64,000 nt of DNA from Clostridium aciditolerans (GCF_016316925.1 NZ_JAEEGB010000045.1:39364-103363), one strand, 5' to 3'. Counted from the first letter of the stretch, positions 26,095 to 35,555 are shown. Notes: generated by a model from the sequence alone, not told the origin. Numbers and translations: made by a program.

Positions 26095-27057
26095 ATGCAA
26101 GAAATATTATTTAATCAAATAGACGGAATAAAGATTGGTAATGCACAAAACTTAAATGGCCCTACTGGATGTACTGTAGTAATATGTGAAGAAGGAGCTT
26201 CTGCTGGTGTAGATGTAAGGGGGGGATCACCAGGTACTAGAGAAACAGATTTACTTGATCCAGTAAATTTAGTAGATAAAATTCACGCTGTAGTTCTATC
26301 TGGGGGTAGTGCCTTTGGTCTGGATGCTGCCAGTGGTGCAATGCAGTATTTAGAAGAAAGAAATATAGGATTTGATGTTACTGTTACAAAGATTCCTATA
26401 GTTTGTTCAGCAGTACTCTTTGATTTAGTTATAGGAGATCATAAAATAAGGCCAGACAAAAGCATGGGATATGAAGCTTGTGTAAATTCAGAGTTAAATC
26501 AGTGCAAGGAAGGAAACATAGGAGCTGGAACAGGAGCGACGGTAGGCAAGATACTTGGTCCTGAGTACTCAATGAAAGGTGGACTTGGATGTTATGCCCT
26601 TCAGGTTGGAGATCTTAAAGTAGGTGCAGTTATTGCAGTTAACTGTCTCGGAGATGTAATTGATCCAGCTACAGGGGAAATTATTGCAGGAGTTTTAGAT
26701 AAAGATAAAAAGAACTTTGCAGGTACAGAGAAAATAATGATAAATAATTATAGTGAGAAGAAGAATTTATTTAGTGGAAACACTACTATAGGAGTAGTTG
26801 TAACAAACGCAAAGTTTTCAAAGTCAGAAATGAACAAAATAGCTTCGATGGCGCACAATGGTTATGGAAGATCTATGAGGCCAGCTCATTCTATATTTGA
26901 TGGAGACACAATTTTCACTATGGCAACTGGAAAAGTAGAGGCTGATATAAATGTTGTAGGACTTCTAGCTGCAAAGGTTGTTGAGCAAGCTGTAGTAAGA
27001 GCAGTTAAAAATGCTGAAGGTATTTTTGGATATAAGGCTTATAAAGATATGATTTAA
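26095..27057 (+). CDS. P1-family (S58, DmpA-like) aminopeptidase
   Basis: A 320-residue N-terminal-nucleophile hydrolase. The family blocks G-C-T-V-V-I-C-E-E-G-A-S-A-G-V-D-V-R-G-G-S-P-G-T-R (in part), V-L-S-G-G-S-A-F-G-L-D-A-A and the self-cleavage site G-N-T-T-I-G-V-V-V-T-N-A near residue 222 are clear; the Thr after Asn should become the nucleophile after autoprocessing. DmpA/BapA enzymes remove N-terminal residues, and some release beta-alanine from beta-peptides. That link to beta-alanine, a pantothenate precursor, is tempting next to panB and panE but is inference. It lies 57 bases behind the OPT gene and after AGGAGGT. Confidence 0.92.
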   Translation: MQEILFNQIDGIKIGNAQNLNGPTGCTVVICEEGASAGVDVRGGSPGTRETDLLDPVNLVDKIHAVVLSGGSAFGLDAASGAMQYLEERNIGFDVTVTKIPIVCSAVLFDLVIGDHKIRPDKSMGYEACVNSELNQCKEGNIGAGTGATVGKILGPEYSMKGGLGCYALQVGDLKVGAVIAVNCLGDVIDPATGEIIAGVLDKDKKNFAGTEKIMINNYSEKKNLFSGNTTIGVVVTNAKFSKSEMNKIASMAHNGYGRSMRPAHSIFDGDTIFTMATGKVEADINVVGLLAAKVVEQAVVRAVKNAEGIFGYKAYKDMI

Positions 27058-27071
27058 GTATTAATGAAAAG

Positions 27072-27122
27072 CAGACTTACATTGTATGGGTTAGAAAACC
27101 TATCAATATAAGTCTGTTTTAT
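27072..27122 (+). terminator. Terminator after the P1 peptidase
   Basis: Stem CAGACTTA(T)/(A)TAAGTCTG with an internal GGGTTAGAAAACCTA hairpin, then TTTT. Confidence 0.75.
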
Positions 27123-27352
27123 TTATAAAGTTAAAAAAATAATGGTTAACTTTAATAAAGAATCAAGAGGCATGACTTTTTATCCGTGGTAAAACAATGT
27201 CGATATGAATAAAATTATTGAAATAAAATGGAATAAATGTTACTATCATAATATATTATGTTGAATTAAGGTATAAAACCCATAAAATGGATTTATATTA
27301 ATTTTAAGAGGCTTTAGTGCTAAATACTTATAGCGAAGAAGAAGGTGTAATT

Positions 27353-29137
27353 ATGAAGTATTCAATTGTTAAGGTTTGTACAAAAGAACAACCAGTTACT
27401 GTGTCTATAAGTTCAGATGAAAAGCCAAATATTTCAGAAATAATGGTCAAAAAATGGCATGATATAATTGATTTGCTTTCATTAACGATAAAGGTACCTT
27501 CCGCTTTAATTATGCGTCTTGAGGAGAAAAATATAGAAGTCTTTCTTGCAAGTAACACAAAAGACAACCCTTATAAAATAAAGGAAAAGGCAGAGTTGAT
27601 TTCGGGGCTTTATTGTGAAACTGTTGTAGGGAATAAATCTTGCCTTCTTGTACCCAATGCTTTAAAAGATCCTTTGTGGAGAGAAAACCCTGATATTAAG
27701 TTAAATATGATATCTTATCTAGGATTACCAATACTATGGGCGGACGGTGAAGTATTTGGTACTCTATGTATTTTAGATAATAAAGAAAACCATTATAATA
27801 ATCAATACATTAAGCTGATGGAACTTCTTAAAGATAGTATCGAAAAGGATTTGCAATTAATATTTGAAGAAGAAAGATTGAAAAAAGAGCTGGAAAATAG
27901 GAAAATAGCGGAACAAAAGCTTAGGGAAAGTGAAACTAGATATAGAGAGTTATTCAATAATATGAGAAGTGCAGTGGTAATTTATGATGTAAAAGATGAA
28001 GGAAATAAGTTTATTTTTGCAGATTTGAATAAGTCTACAGAATTAATTGAAAAAATCGATAAAGTAGATATTGTAGGTAAGGATATAGAGGAATGTTTTT
28101 CTGGAGCTTCGGAAATGGGGTTGCTAAAAATAATGAAGGAAGTATGGAAAACTGGTACAGCTCATTATTTAGGCCCTACGTTTTATGAAGATAATAAAAT
28201 AAATGGTTGGAGAGAAAATTATTACATATATAAGTTGAATTCAGAACAAGTAGTTGTTATATATGATGATATTTCTGAAAAAATAGAATATCAGAAAATT
28301 ATAAATGAAAATGAACGATTAATTTGTGAAAAAATTGAATATGATAAGGTTAGAAATGAGTTTTTTGCAAATATTTCTCATGAATTAAGAACTCCATTAA
28401 ATGTTATTTTGTCTGCCCTTCAACTTATTGAACTAAAACAATCAGAACTGAATCATTCTAATGGGTTTATGGTTAAGTATAGTAAAATAATGAAACAAAA
28501 TTGTTTCAGATTAGTAAGACTTATTAATAATATTATTGAAATGACAAAAATAAATACAGATTACTTTGAAATTCATTTTCAAAATATAGATATCGTTGCA
28601 TTAACCAGAGAAATAACGGCATCAGTAACAGAGTACATATCAAATAGGGAAGTAAAACTATCATTTTATTCAGAAATAGAAAAAAGTATAGCATCTTTAG
28701 ATCCTGATAAAATTGAAACAATACTTTTGAATCTTCTTTCAAATGCAGTAAAATTTACTGAGCCTGGTGACAGCATAGCTGTTACTATTTCAAAGAGGAA
28801 TGAATGGATTGTTATATCCGTAAAAGATACAGGAAGTGGCATACCAGAAGATAAGTTACAAGTTATTTTTGAAAGATTTAGGCAGGTAGATAAATCCTTG
28901 ACTAGAAATCATGAAGGCAGCGGCATTGGGTTATCGCTTGTTAAAGCTCTTGTAGAGAAGCATAATGGAAAAATCAGTGTTCAAAGTGATTATGGAAAAG
29001 GTAGTGAATTTATCGTAGAGTTACCTGATGTTTTTTTATCGGATGAATTGATTAAGCCTAACACTGTAAAATATAACTTAGACAATGATCGAATTAAAAA
29101 AATTAATATTGAGTTTTCGGATATTTATAGTTTGTAA
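27353..29137 (+). CDS. Hybrid-less sensor histidine kinase with GAF and PAS domains
   Basis: A 594-residue kinase without obvious membrane helices. Order: GAF-like domain (about 25-180: Y-L-G-L-P-I-L-W-A-D-G-E-V-F-G-T-L-C-I-L-D), a short coiled coil, a PAS domain (about 185-320: E-T-R-Y-R-E-L-F-N-N-M), HisKA with F-F-A-N-I-S-H-E-L-R-T-P near residue 345, and HATPase with N-A-V-K-F near 466, D-T-G-S-G-I-P and G-S-G-I-G-L-S-L. It should autophosphorylate on the His in response to a cytoplasmic ligand. No response regulator gene is adjacent, so it is an orphan. ATG 27353 follows AAGGTG; a GTG at 27317 after AAGAGG is an alternative. Confidence 0.88.
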   Translation: MKYSIVKVCTKEQPVTVSISSDEKPNISEIMVKKWHDIIDLLSLTIKVPSALIMRLEEKNIEVFLASNTKDNPYKIKEKAELISGLYCETVVGNKSCLLVPNALKDPLWRENPDIKLNMISYLGLPILWADGEVFGTLCILDNKENHYNNQYIKLMELLKDSIEKDLQLIFEEERLKKELENRKIAEQKLRESETRYRELFNNMRSAVVIYDVKDEGNKFIFADLNKSTELIEKIDKVDIVGKDIEECFSGASEMGLLKIMKEVWKTGTAHYLGPTFYEDNKINGWRENYYIYKLNSEQVVVIYDDISEKIEYQKIINENERLICEKIEYDKVRNEFFANISHELRTPLNVILSALQLIELKQSELNHSNGFMVKYSKIMKQNCFRLVRLINNIIEMTKINTDYFEIHFQNIDIVALTREITASVTEYISNREVKLSFYSEIEKSIASLDPDKIETILLNLLSNAVKFTEPGDSIAVTISKRNEWIVISVKDTGSGIPEDKLQVIFERFRQVDKSLTRNHEGSGIGLSLVKALVEKHNGKISVQSDYGKGSEFIVELPDVFLSDELIKPNTVKYNLDNDRIKKINIEFSDIYSL

Positions 29138-29284
29138 TATATTTAATGTGAAGGTAATATGATAACAAAAAGGAATGAAGGCTAAGCTACATTCTTATGT
29201 TATCCAAAAGTTATTATTTATGATAGAATAAAAATAAATGGAGAGCAAATCTTATATATATGAATGTGTAAGGAGATGAGTTGT

Positions 29285-30466
29285 ATGTCAGTTAATGATA
29301 ATGAAATAAACTCAATGAATGAGATTATAAGCGACATTGAGTCTTCAATGAAAAAAGTGAGAAGTGGAGAGGTTATAAAAGGAAAGGTTATTTCAGTAAC
29401 AGATAGTGAAGCTATAATAAATTTGGGCTATATGTCAGATGGAATATTACCTAGAAGTGAGGTAAGTGAAGATTCAGAGATAAATCCTAGAGATGTTTTA
29501 AAGGAAAATGATGAAATCTATGTTTATGTATTAAATATGAATGATGGAGATGGGAATATTCTGCTATCAAAAAAAGCAGCAGATAAAATAAAGGTATGGG
29601 ATGAACTTGAAGATTCTCTTAAAAATAATAGCACTTTTGAAGTGACTGTTAAAGAAGTTGTTAAAGGTGGAGTTATTACATATGCAAAGGGAATTAGAGC
29701 CTTTATACCTGCTTCACAACTTTCAGTATCATATGTAAAGGATTTAAATGAATTCATAGGAAGGGTATTGACTGTAAAGGTAATTGAACTTGATAGAACA
29801 AAAGAAAAAATAGTTTTATCAAGAAGAGAAGTAGAAAGTGCCGAATTAGAAGTTAAAAAGAGAGGTTTATGGAGCGAAATTAAACCTGGGGAAAAAAGAA
29901 CTGGTGTAGTAAGCAGACTAACTAAATTTGGGGCATTTGTCGATTTAGGAGGAGTAGATGGGTTAATTCACCTTTCCGAGCTATCATGGAAAAGAGTTAA
30001 AAATCCTTCTGAGGTAGTTTCAATTGGAGATAAAGTTGAAGTATATGTTCTAGATGTAGATAAAGAAAATAATAGAATTTCTTTAGCATTAAAAGATGTA
30101 AGCGAAGATCCTTGGAATAATGTTCAGGATAAATATAAAGTTGGAAGTGTAGTAGATGGAACTGTGTCTAAATTTTTAAACTTTGGTGCTTTTGTAGAGA
30201 TAGAACCAGGATTAGAAGGATTAGTACATCTTTCAGAAATATCGGAGGAACGTATATTAAAGCCTTCAGATGTATTAAATATAGGTAATAAGGTTAGAGT
30301 GAAAATACTAGACATTGATCCAAAGGCAAAGAGAATGAGTTTAAGCATTAAGGATTCTGCTGAAAAGCCAAAGGAGGATTTTGAAAAATATGTTGATACA
30401 CAGGAATCTGGAGTAAGTTTGGGAGAATTATTTGGAGATAAATTCAAAGATTTGAAATTTGATTAA
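29285..30466 (+). CDS. S1 RNA-binding domain protein (30S ribosomal protein S1-like)
   Basis: A 393-residue protein with four S1 OB-folds. Rough positions are 30-100, 115-185, 200-270 and 285-355; the last two are the strongest (K-F-G-A-F-V-D-L-G-G-V-D-G-L-I-H-L-S-E and N-F-G-A-F-V-E-I-E-P-G-L-E-G-L-V-H-L-S-E). It should bind RNA, as ribosomal protein S1 or a related translation factor of Firmicutes. In some clostridia an S1 protein is fused to IspH; here it stands alone. ATG 29285 is chosen for the AAGGAGATGAG site; a GTG seven codons upstream overlaps that site. Confidence 0.88.
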   Translation: MSVNDNEINSMNEIISDIESSMKKVRSGEVIKGKVISVTDSEAIINLGYMSDGILPRSEVSEDSEINPRDVLKENDEIYVYVLNMNDGDGNILLSKKAADKIKVWDELEDSLKNNSTFEVTVKEVVKGGVITYAKGIRAFIPASQLSVSYVKDLNEFIGRVLTVKVIELDRTKEKIVLSRREVESAELEVKKRGLWSEIKPGEKRTGVVSRLTKFGAFVDLGGVDGLIHLSELSWKRVKNPSEVVSIGDKVEVYVLDVDKENNRISLALKDVSEDPWNNVQDKYKVGSVVDGTVSKFLNFGAFVEIEPGLEGLVHLSEISEERILKPSDVLNIGNKVRVKILDIDPKAKRMSLSIKDSAEKPKEDFEKYVDTQESGVSLGELFGDKFKDLKFD

Positions 30467-30503
30467 TATATAGATATCCATATACAAGGTTATTACTATA
30501 ATG

Positions 30504-30556
30504 GGTTACTTATAAGGATGGGTTTTTTATGCCTTTCTGTATAAGTAACCTTTTTA
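30504..30556 (+). terminator. Terminator of the S1 gene
   Basis: Stem GGTTACTTAT/ATAAGTAACC with a 27-base T-rich loop and a TTTTTATTT tail. Confidence 0.7.
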
Positions 30557-30625
30557 TTTGGAATAATATTTACATGAGAACATATGTTTGGTATAATTAT
30601 GTTTATATGGTATGGAGGCGTGTAT

Positions 30626-31930
30626 ATGGACATATTGGAAAAGTTAAGAATACTATCATCGGCTGCTAAATATGATGTATCCTGTTCTTCAAGTGGAAGC
30701 AACAGAAAGAATACTAAAGGTGGGTTGGGGAATGGGTATGAAAGTGGTATCTGCCATAGTTTTACGGCAGATGGAAGGTGTATTTCTCTTTTGAAAATAT
30801 TACTAACAAATCAGTGTAGCTTTGACTGTATCTATTGTGTTAACAGAGTATCTAATGATATAGAAAGAGCCTTCTTTACTCCAAAGGAAATAGCAGACCT
30901 AACCTTAAATTTTTATAGGAGAAACTATATAGAAGGATTATTTCTTAGCTCTGCAGTTTTTAAAAACGCTAACTACACAATGGAGTTGCTTACAGAAGTA
31001 GCAGATATTCTTAGAAATGAACATAAATTTAATGGATACATTCATTTAAAGGCTATACCAGGTGCCGATGAAGCGCTAATAAAAAAAGCTGGTATGTTAG
31101 CAGATAGAATGAGTGTAAATATTGAGCTTCCTTCAAATAACAGTTTAAAGCTTTTAGCGCCGCAAAAAAATAAGGAAAAAATACTTAAACCTATGTCTTT
31201 TATAGGAAAGGAAATTTCTATCTTACAAGAAGAGAGAAAAATCTATAAAAAAGCACCTAAGTTTATTCCAGCAGGGCAAAGTAGTCAATTAATAGTTGGA
31301 GCAACACCAGAGAGTGATTTGCAAATTATGAGATTATCCGAAAATTTATATAATCATTACAATCTTAAGAGAGTTTATTATTCAGCTTATGTTCCAGTTG
31401 TGAAAAGTGCAAAACTACCTGATATAAAGAATCCTCCATTAATAAGAGAACACAGGTTATATCAAGCAGATTGGCTTTTAAGATTTTATGGTTTTTCAGC
31501 AAAAGAACTTTTAGATGATACTAATCCTAATTTTGATATAAAACTAGATCCAAAAACCGATTGGGCACTTAGACACTTGGGGAACTTTCCTGTAGAAATA
31601 AATTTAGCACACTATAATACACTCCTTCGAGTGCCTGGCATAGGGGTAAGATCAGCTATGAGAATAATAAAGATAAGAAAAGTACAATTTTTAAGTTTTG
31701 AAGATTTAAGAAAACTAGGTGTAGTTTTAAAAAGGGCGAAATATTTTATAACCTGCAAAGGAAAGTACTATGGAGAGATTTCTTTTAAAGAGGAGACAAT
31801 ACGGGAAAAAATTGAAGATAAAATAATAAGTAAGGAAAAGCTCAATTACAAACAGTTATCTTTTTTTTCAGAAACTCCAGCATTATATAAACCACAAGAT
31901 GCTTTAACTAGTTTTACAGGAGAAATTTAA
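30626..31930 (+). CDS. Putative DNA modification/repair radical SAM protein (TIGR03916 family)
   Basis: A 434-residue protein. The radical SAM motif is C-S-F-D-C-I-Y-C near residue 67 (CX3CX2C), preceded by a G-I-C-H-S-F-T-A-D-G-R-C segment with extra cysteines. Near residue 330 a helix-hairpin-helix (L-L-R-V-P-G-I-G-V-R-S-A) points to DNA binding. Family members are paired with the TIGR03915 protein, and that partner follows 74 bases downstream. The likely role is radical-based repair or modification of DNA, in the style of spore photoproduct lyase, though the chemistry is not established. ATG 30626 follows GGAGGCG. Confidence 0.88.
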   Translation: MDILEKLRILSSAAKYDVSCSSSGSNRKNTKGGLGNGYESGICHSFTADGRCISLLKILLTNQCSFDCIYCVNRVSNDIERAFFTPKEIADLTLNFYRRNYIEGLFLSSAVFKNANYTMELLTEVADILRNEHKFNGYIHLKAIPGADEALIKKAGMLADRMSVNIELPSNNSLKLLAPQKNKEKILKPMSFIGKEISILQEERKIYKKAPKFIPAGQSSQLIVGATPESDLQIMRLSENLYNHYNLKRVYYSAYVPVVKSAKLPDIKNPPLIREHRLYQADWLLRFYGFSAKELLDDTNPNFDIKLDPKTDWALRHLGNFPVEINLAHYNTLLRVPGIGVRSAMRIIKIRKVQFLSFEDLRKLGVVLKRAKYFITCKGKYYGEISFKEETIREKIEDKIISKEKLNYKQLSFFSETPALYKPQDALTSFTGEI

Positions 31931-32004
31931 AATACAGGAGTGTTGGTTTTACCATGAATTTTTTACCCGCTTGAACTATCTAATAATGAACAAGGAGGAC
32001 TTCA

Positions 32005-32748
32005 ATGATTTGTTATATATATGATGGAAGCTTTGATGGCTTACTTACGGCAGTCTATGAATCTTATTATATGCAGGAAAAGCCGGAACAGATTTTAAGG
32101 AAAGAGCATTTTTTACCAGACTTTTTTATAGAGCCAATATACATTAAGACAAGTAAAGAAAAAGCATATAAGGTATATAACGCTATAAAAGATAAGGTTT
32201 CTCATGAAGCATTAAAATATGTTTTTTATGTTTTTTTATCTGAATTAAAAGAGTCTAGTACTCTAATTTATAGGTATTTAAAAATAGCATTTAAAATAGG
32301 AAAAGATATAAATTTGCATATGCATAATGGTATAGTTTTATCTGTACATAAAATAAGTAATAAGGTTACAAATGAAGTTCATAGAATGTTAGGTTTTATA
32401 AGATTTAAGTTCTTAGCTAGTAATTTATACTACGCAGCCATGGAGCCTGATCATAATATACTCCAGTTAATTATGCCTCATTTTTCTAAAAGATTTTCTT
32501 CTCAGAATTTTATTATTCATGATAGGAAGAGAGAAATAGCTGCCTTATATAATAAAGAAAAATGGGTAATTGTCGATATGTTAAAAGCTGATGGTGAAAA
32601 ATTATTTTTAAATAACAATGATGAAGTTTATGAAAAATTGTGGAAACAGTATTTTAGCTCAATTACAATAGAAAATAGAAAAAACAGAAAACTTCAAAAA
32701 AGTTATATGCCAGAAAGGTACTGGAAATTCCTAACTGAGATGCTTTAA
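32005..32748 (+). CDS. Putative DNA repair protein, TIGR03915/DUF4130 family
   Basis: A 247-residue protein that opens I-C-Y-I-Y-D-G-S-F-D-G-L-L-T-A-V-Y, the signature of the TIGR03915 family, and ends with Y-M-P-E-R-Y-W-K-F-L-T-E-M. In other bacteria this domain is fused to uracil-DNA-glycosylase-like proteins, which supports a DNA repair role. It is the expected partner of the radical SAM protein upstream and should be co-transcribed with it. No catalytic motif is evident. It starts after AAGGAGGA. Confidence 0.88.
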   Translation: MICYIYDGSFDGLLTAVYESYYMQEKPEQILRKEHFLPDFFIEPIYIKTSKEKAYKVYNAIKDKVSHEALKYVFYVFLSELKESSTLIYRYLKIAFKIGKDINLHMHNGIVLSVHKISNKVTNEVHRMLGFIRFKFLASNLYYAAMEPDHNILQLIMPHFSKRFSSQNFIIHDRKREIAALYNKEKWVIVDMLKADGEKLFLNNNDEVYEKLWKQYFSSITIENRKNRKLQKSYMPERYWKFLTEML

Positions 32749-32792
32749 GGCAATAGTTATATGTACTACAATACATATAATTATTGCCTTTA
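32749..32792 (+). terminator. Terminator of the DNA repair pair
   Basis: Stem GGCAATAGTTATATGTA/TACATATAATTATTGCC with a short loop and a T-containing tail. Confidence 0.75.
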
Positions 32793-32979
32793 AATTTTGA
32801 CAAAAAATAACCTGATTTTAATATGCAAACATAATATAGTATGGTAAAATATACATAAATATATGTTTGTATCGAATTATTTTAAATTTTTTTTGAGTAA
32901 ATACATTTAATTCAAAAAAAATTATTACGAAATTTAACATTTTAAAATATAATTAATAATTCGGGAGTTTTTACACAAA

Positions 32980-34935
32980 ATGGAAAAAATAAAGGCTGGT
33001 GTTTATGTGGAATACAAATTTTCTGAGCTTGTGGATATAAATCATTTAAATAGCTTAATTGAAAGTTTTCGCTCAATAACTGGAATCGGCTATACCATAA
33101 AAGAAATTAGGAATGATGATTTTACAAGTATTACTAACAGCAAAATATGCTGTGACTTTTATAAGGTAAATGAAATAACAAAAATGAGATGCGAAGAATC
33201 TCAAGATTCTATAATTAAGGAACTTAATGAAGGAAAAGACTACGTAATTCATAAATGTAAGAATGGTTTAGTACAAATAGTAGTTCCAATAATAATTAAT
33301 AAAGTTCCTGTTGCTATTATTTCTGCAAGTCAGATGTTCTTTGAAGAGCCTAATATGGAATATTTTAAAAATGAAGCATTGGAATTAGGTTTTAATGAAG
33401 AGGAGTATCTAAAGACAATTAAGGAGATTCCAGTGGTTTCAAAGAAAGAAATCAAACCAATTACAGACTTTATTTTAAGAATCAGTAAGCTACTGGCAGA
33501 AATGGGATGCAGACACTTAAATGAATTAGAAGCAAACAAGAAATTAAGCGAAAGTTATTTGGAGCTTTCAGGAGTTTATCAACAACTGAGAGCAGCGGAG
33601 CAACAGCTTAGAAACCAATATGATGAATTAGAGAAAATGGCATATTATGATCCACTAACTGATTTGCCAAATTGGAATTATATACAGAAAGAAATAACTC
33701 AATATTCCAACGAAAATGACTCGTCAAAACTAGCTATTATGTATATAGATTTAGATAACTTTAGAAATATAAATAATGGCTTTGGCCATCATTATGGTGA
33801 TAAATTATTGCAGGAAATAGGAAGATCGCTGCAGACGCTTCTAAAAAAGAACTGCATAGTGTCAAGGGCTAGTGGAGATGAGTTTTTGATTGTTCAATAT
33901 GGTGTTGAAGATAGAAAAGAAGTTTTGAAAACAGTTGGTAAAATGTCCGAATTGCTTAATAGTACATGGCAATTAGATGAAAAAGAGTTTTTTGTATCAG
34001 CTAGTATAGGAATAGCAGTTTTTCCAGAGGATGGACAAGATTTTGATAAAATTTTAAGAAGTGCAGAAATAGCAGTTAATAAGGCCAAGGAGCTTGGTAA
34101 AAATTCTTATATGTTTTTTGAAAAGTCGCTGTATGATGAAATATCAAGGAAAACAGAGATGGAGAAAGAACTAAGAACTGCTATAAAAAATGATGAGCTT
34201 ACATTGCATTATCAGCCTCAGGTAGATATCAAAACAGGAAAGATAGTAAGTTTAGAGGCACTGTTAAGATGGAATAGCAAAAAGTTTGGATGGGTCTCTC
34301 CTTATGAGTTTATTAAGCTAGCTGAAGAAACAGGATTAATTATTCCTATAGGACAATGGGTGCTAAAAACAGCATGCTTACAAAATAAGGATTGGAAAAG
34401 CAAAGGGTACGATTATGAATTTATCTCAGTAAATGTCTCTGTTACACAGATACAAAATAGAAATTTCCTTGATAATGTAAAAGAAATTTTAAGTGAAACA
34501 GGAACTAGACCAGAATACTTAGAGTTGGAAATAACAGAAAGCGTTATGATGGAAACTATTGAATCTAACTTAAGAATACTTAATGAATTAAGAAGCATGG
34601 GAATAAGAATCGCTCTTGATGATTTTGGAACAGGTTATTCTTCCTTAAACTATCTGAAGAGCTTACCTATTAATACATTAAAACTTGATAAAAGTTTCAT
34701 AGATGGTTTATGTAAAAATTCTTATGAAGAACTTATAACATATGAGATAATAAAGCTTGCTCACAGGATGGAGTTAGATGTTACTGCTGAAGGTGTTGAA
34801 TTTGAAGATCAATTAATATCCCTTATGGAGAAGGAATGCAATAGAATCCAAGGATATTATTTTAGTAAGCCTTTTCCGCCAGTAGAAATAGAATCAGTAT
34901 TAGAGAAAGGCTCTTTTAATATTGATAGAATGTAA
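32980..34935 (+). CDS. PocR-GGDEF-EAL cyclic-di-GMP protein
   Basis: A 651-residue cytoplasmic protein. Residues 15-180 are a PocR sensory domain (K-I-C-C-D-F-Y and V-I-H-K-C-K-N-G-L-V-Q-I-V-V-P-I), a coiled linker runs to 220, a GGDEF domain spans about 225-385, and an EAL domain about 395-640. The GGDEF site reads A-S-G-D-E-F near 297, an S-for-G variant that may be weak. The EAL site is intact (L-E-A-L-L-R-W, D-D-F-G-T-G-Y-S-S, A-E-G-V-E), so phosphodiesterase activity is most likely. PocR domains bind small ligands such as hydrocarbon derivatives. CGGGAG lies 12 bases before the start. Confidence 0.9.
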   Translation: MEKIKAGVYVEYKFSELVDINHLNSLIESFRSITGIGYTIKEIRNDDFTSITNSKICCDFYKVNEITKMRCEESQDSIIKELNEGKDYVIHKCKNGLVQIVVPIIINKVPVAIISASQMFFEEPNMEYFKNEALELGFNEEEYLKTIKEIPVVSKKEIKPITDFILRISKLLAEMGCRHLNELEANKKLSESYLELSGVYQQLRAAEQQLRNQYDELEKMAYYDPLTDLPNWNYIQKEITQYSNENDSSKLAIMYIDLDNFRNINNGFGHHYGDKLLQEIGRSLQTLLKKNCIVSRASGDEFLIVQYGVEDRKEVLKTVGKMSELLNSTWQLDEKEFFVSASIGIAVFPEDGQDFDKILRSAEIAVNKAKELGKNSYMFFEKSLYDEISRKTEMEKELRTAIKNDELTLHYQPQVDIKTGKIVSLEALLRWNSKKFGWVSPYEFIKLAEETGLIIPIGQWVLKTACLQNKDWKSKGYDYEFISVNVSVTQIQNRNFLDNVKEILSETGTRPEYLELEITESVMMETIESNLRILNELRSMGIRIALDDFGTGYSSLNYLKSLPINTLKLDKSFIDGLCKNSYEELITYEIIKLAHRMELDVTAEGVEFEDQLISLMEKECNRIQGYYFSKPFPPVEIESVLEKGSFNIDRM

Positions 34936-34952
34936 TAAAATATTATAAACAG

Positions 34953-35032
34953 GATTCTTAGTGTCTTTAGCACTTAGAAGACGTTATCCTTTAGGGGAAG
35001 CCGTTATCCAGAGTCGTAGACATCGGATAAAA
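34953..35032 (+). repeat. R1 repeat, diverged short copy (R1c)
   Basis: An 80-bp relative of R1b: it opens GATTCTTAG, has ACTTAGAAGACGTTATCC in the middle and ends CATCGGATAAAA like the other copies. It lies between the c-di-GMP gene and a bidirectional terminator. Confidence 0.55.
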
Positions 35033-35033
35033 A

Positions 35034-35075
35034 ATATAGGTGAAGGAAAATAGTGTCCTTCACCTATATTTTTTA
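35034..35075. terminator. Bidirectional terminator
   Basis: Stem ATATAGGTGAAGGA/TCCTTCACCTATAT flanked by A-rich sequence on the left and T-rich on the right, serving the convergent c-di-GMP and queT genes. Confidence 0.85.
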
Positions 35076-35078
35076 TAA

Positions 35079-35555
35079 TCAGTTATATTTGAGAATCTTT
35101 ATAACATCTTCCCTTTTCAAAAGAAGTTTGAATAAAGGGTAGCCTATACAAGTTACAACTACAAACTCACCTAAAGCCACATATACTGTGGACAACCAAA
35201 AAGGTTGATTTAGGACAAAAAATAGTTCAGCTCCTACAATTAAACCATTCATAATGGTTGGCCAAAGTGTAGATATAAGTAAATTTTTAGTTTTGCTGAT
35301 CATATATACGCTTATAAGTGTCGCACTTGTTCCTACTATTACATCAACTATACCTAATGGACTATAAAGATTCGATATAGCACATCCTAATACAAGACCT
35401 ATGATATAAACTGGATCTATAAATGCAAGTAGAGTCATAACTTCAGACAATCTAAATTGAATAGCCCCATAGCTTAAAGGAGCAATTGCTAATGTTGCAA
35501 CAGTGTAAACAGCGGCAGTTATAGCTATTTTAACAAGTTTTTTTACTTTCACCAC
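35079..35555 (-). CDS. queT: Queuosine-precursor ECF transporter S component QueT
   Basis: A 158-residue membrane protein of PF06177 type with about five helices. The diagnostic block is I-Q-F-R-L-S-E-V-M-T-L-L-A-F-I-D-P near residue 32, followed by I-S-N-L-Y-S-P-L-G-I-V-D-V-I-V-G. It should bind preQ0 or preQ1 for import by EcfAAT. This is a more typical QueT than the copy at 221-730. It starts with ATG or the GTG just before it, after AAAGGAGG. A leader of roughly 130 bases precedes it; I could not fit the known preQ1 riboswitch consensus to it. Confidence 0.9.
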   Translation of the reverse strand: MVKVKKLVKIAITAAVYTVATLAIAPLSYGAIQFRLSEVMTLLAFIDPVYIIGLVLGCAISNLYSPLGIVDVIVGTSATLISVYMISKTKNLLISTLWPTIMNGLIVGAELFFVLNQPFWLSTVYVALGEFVVVTCIGYPLFKLLLKREDVIKILKYN

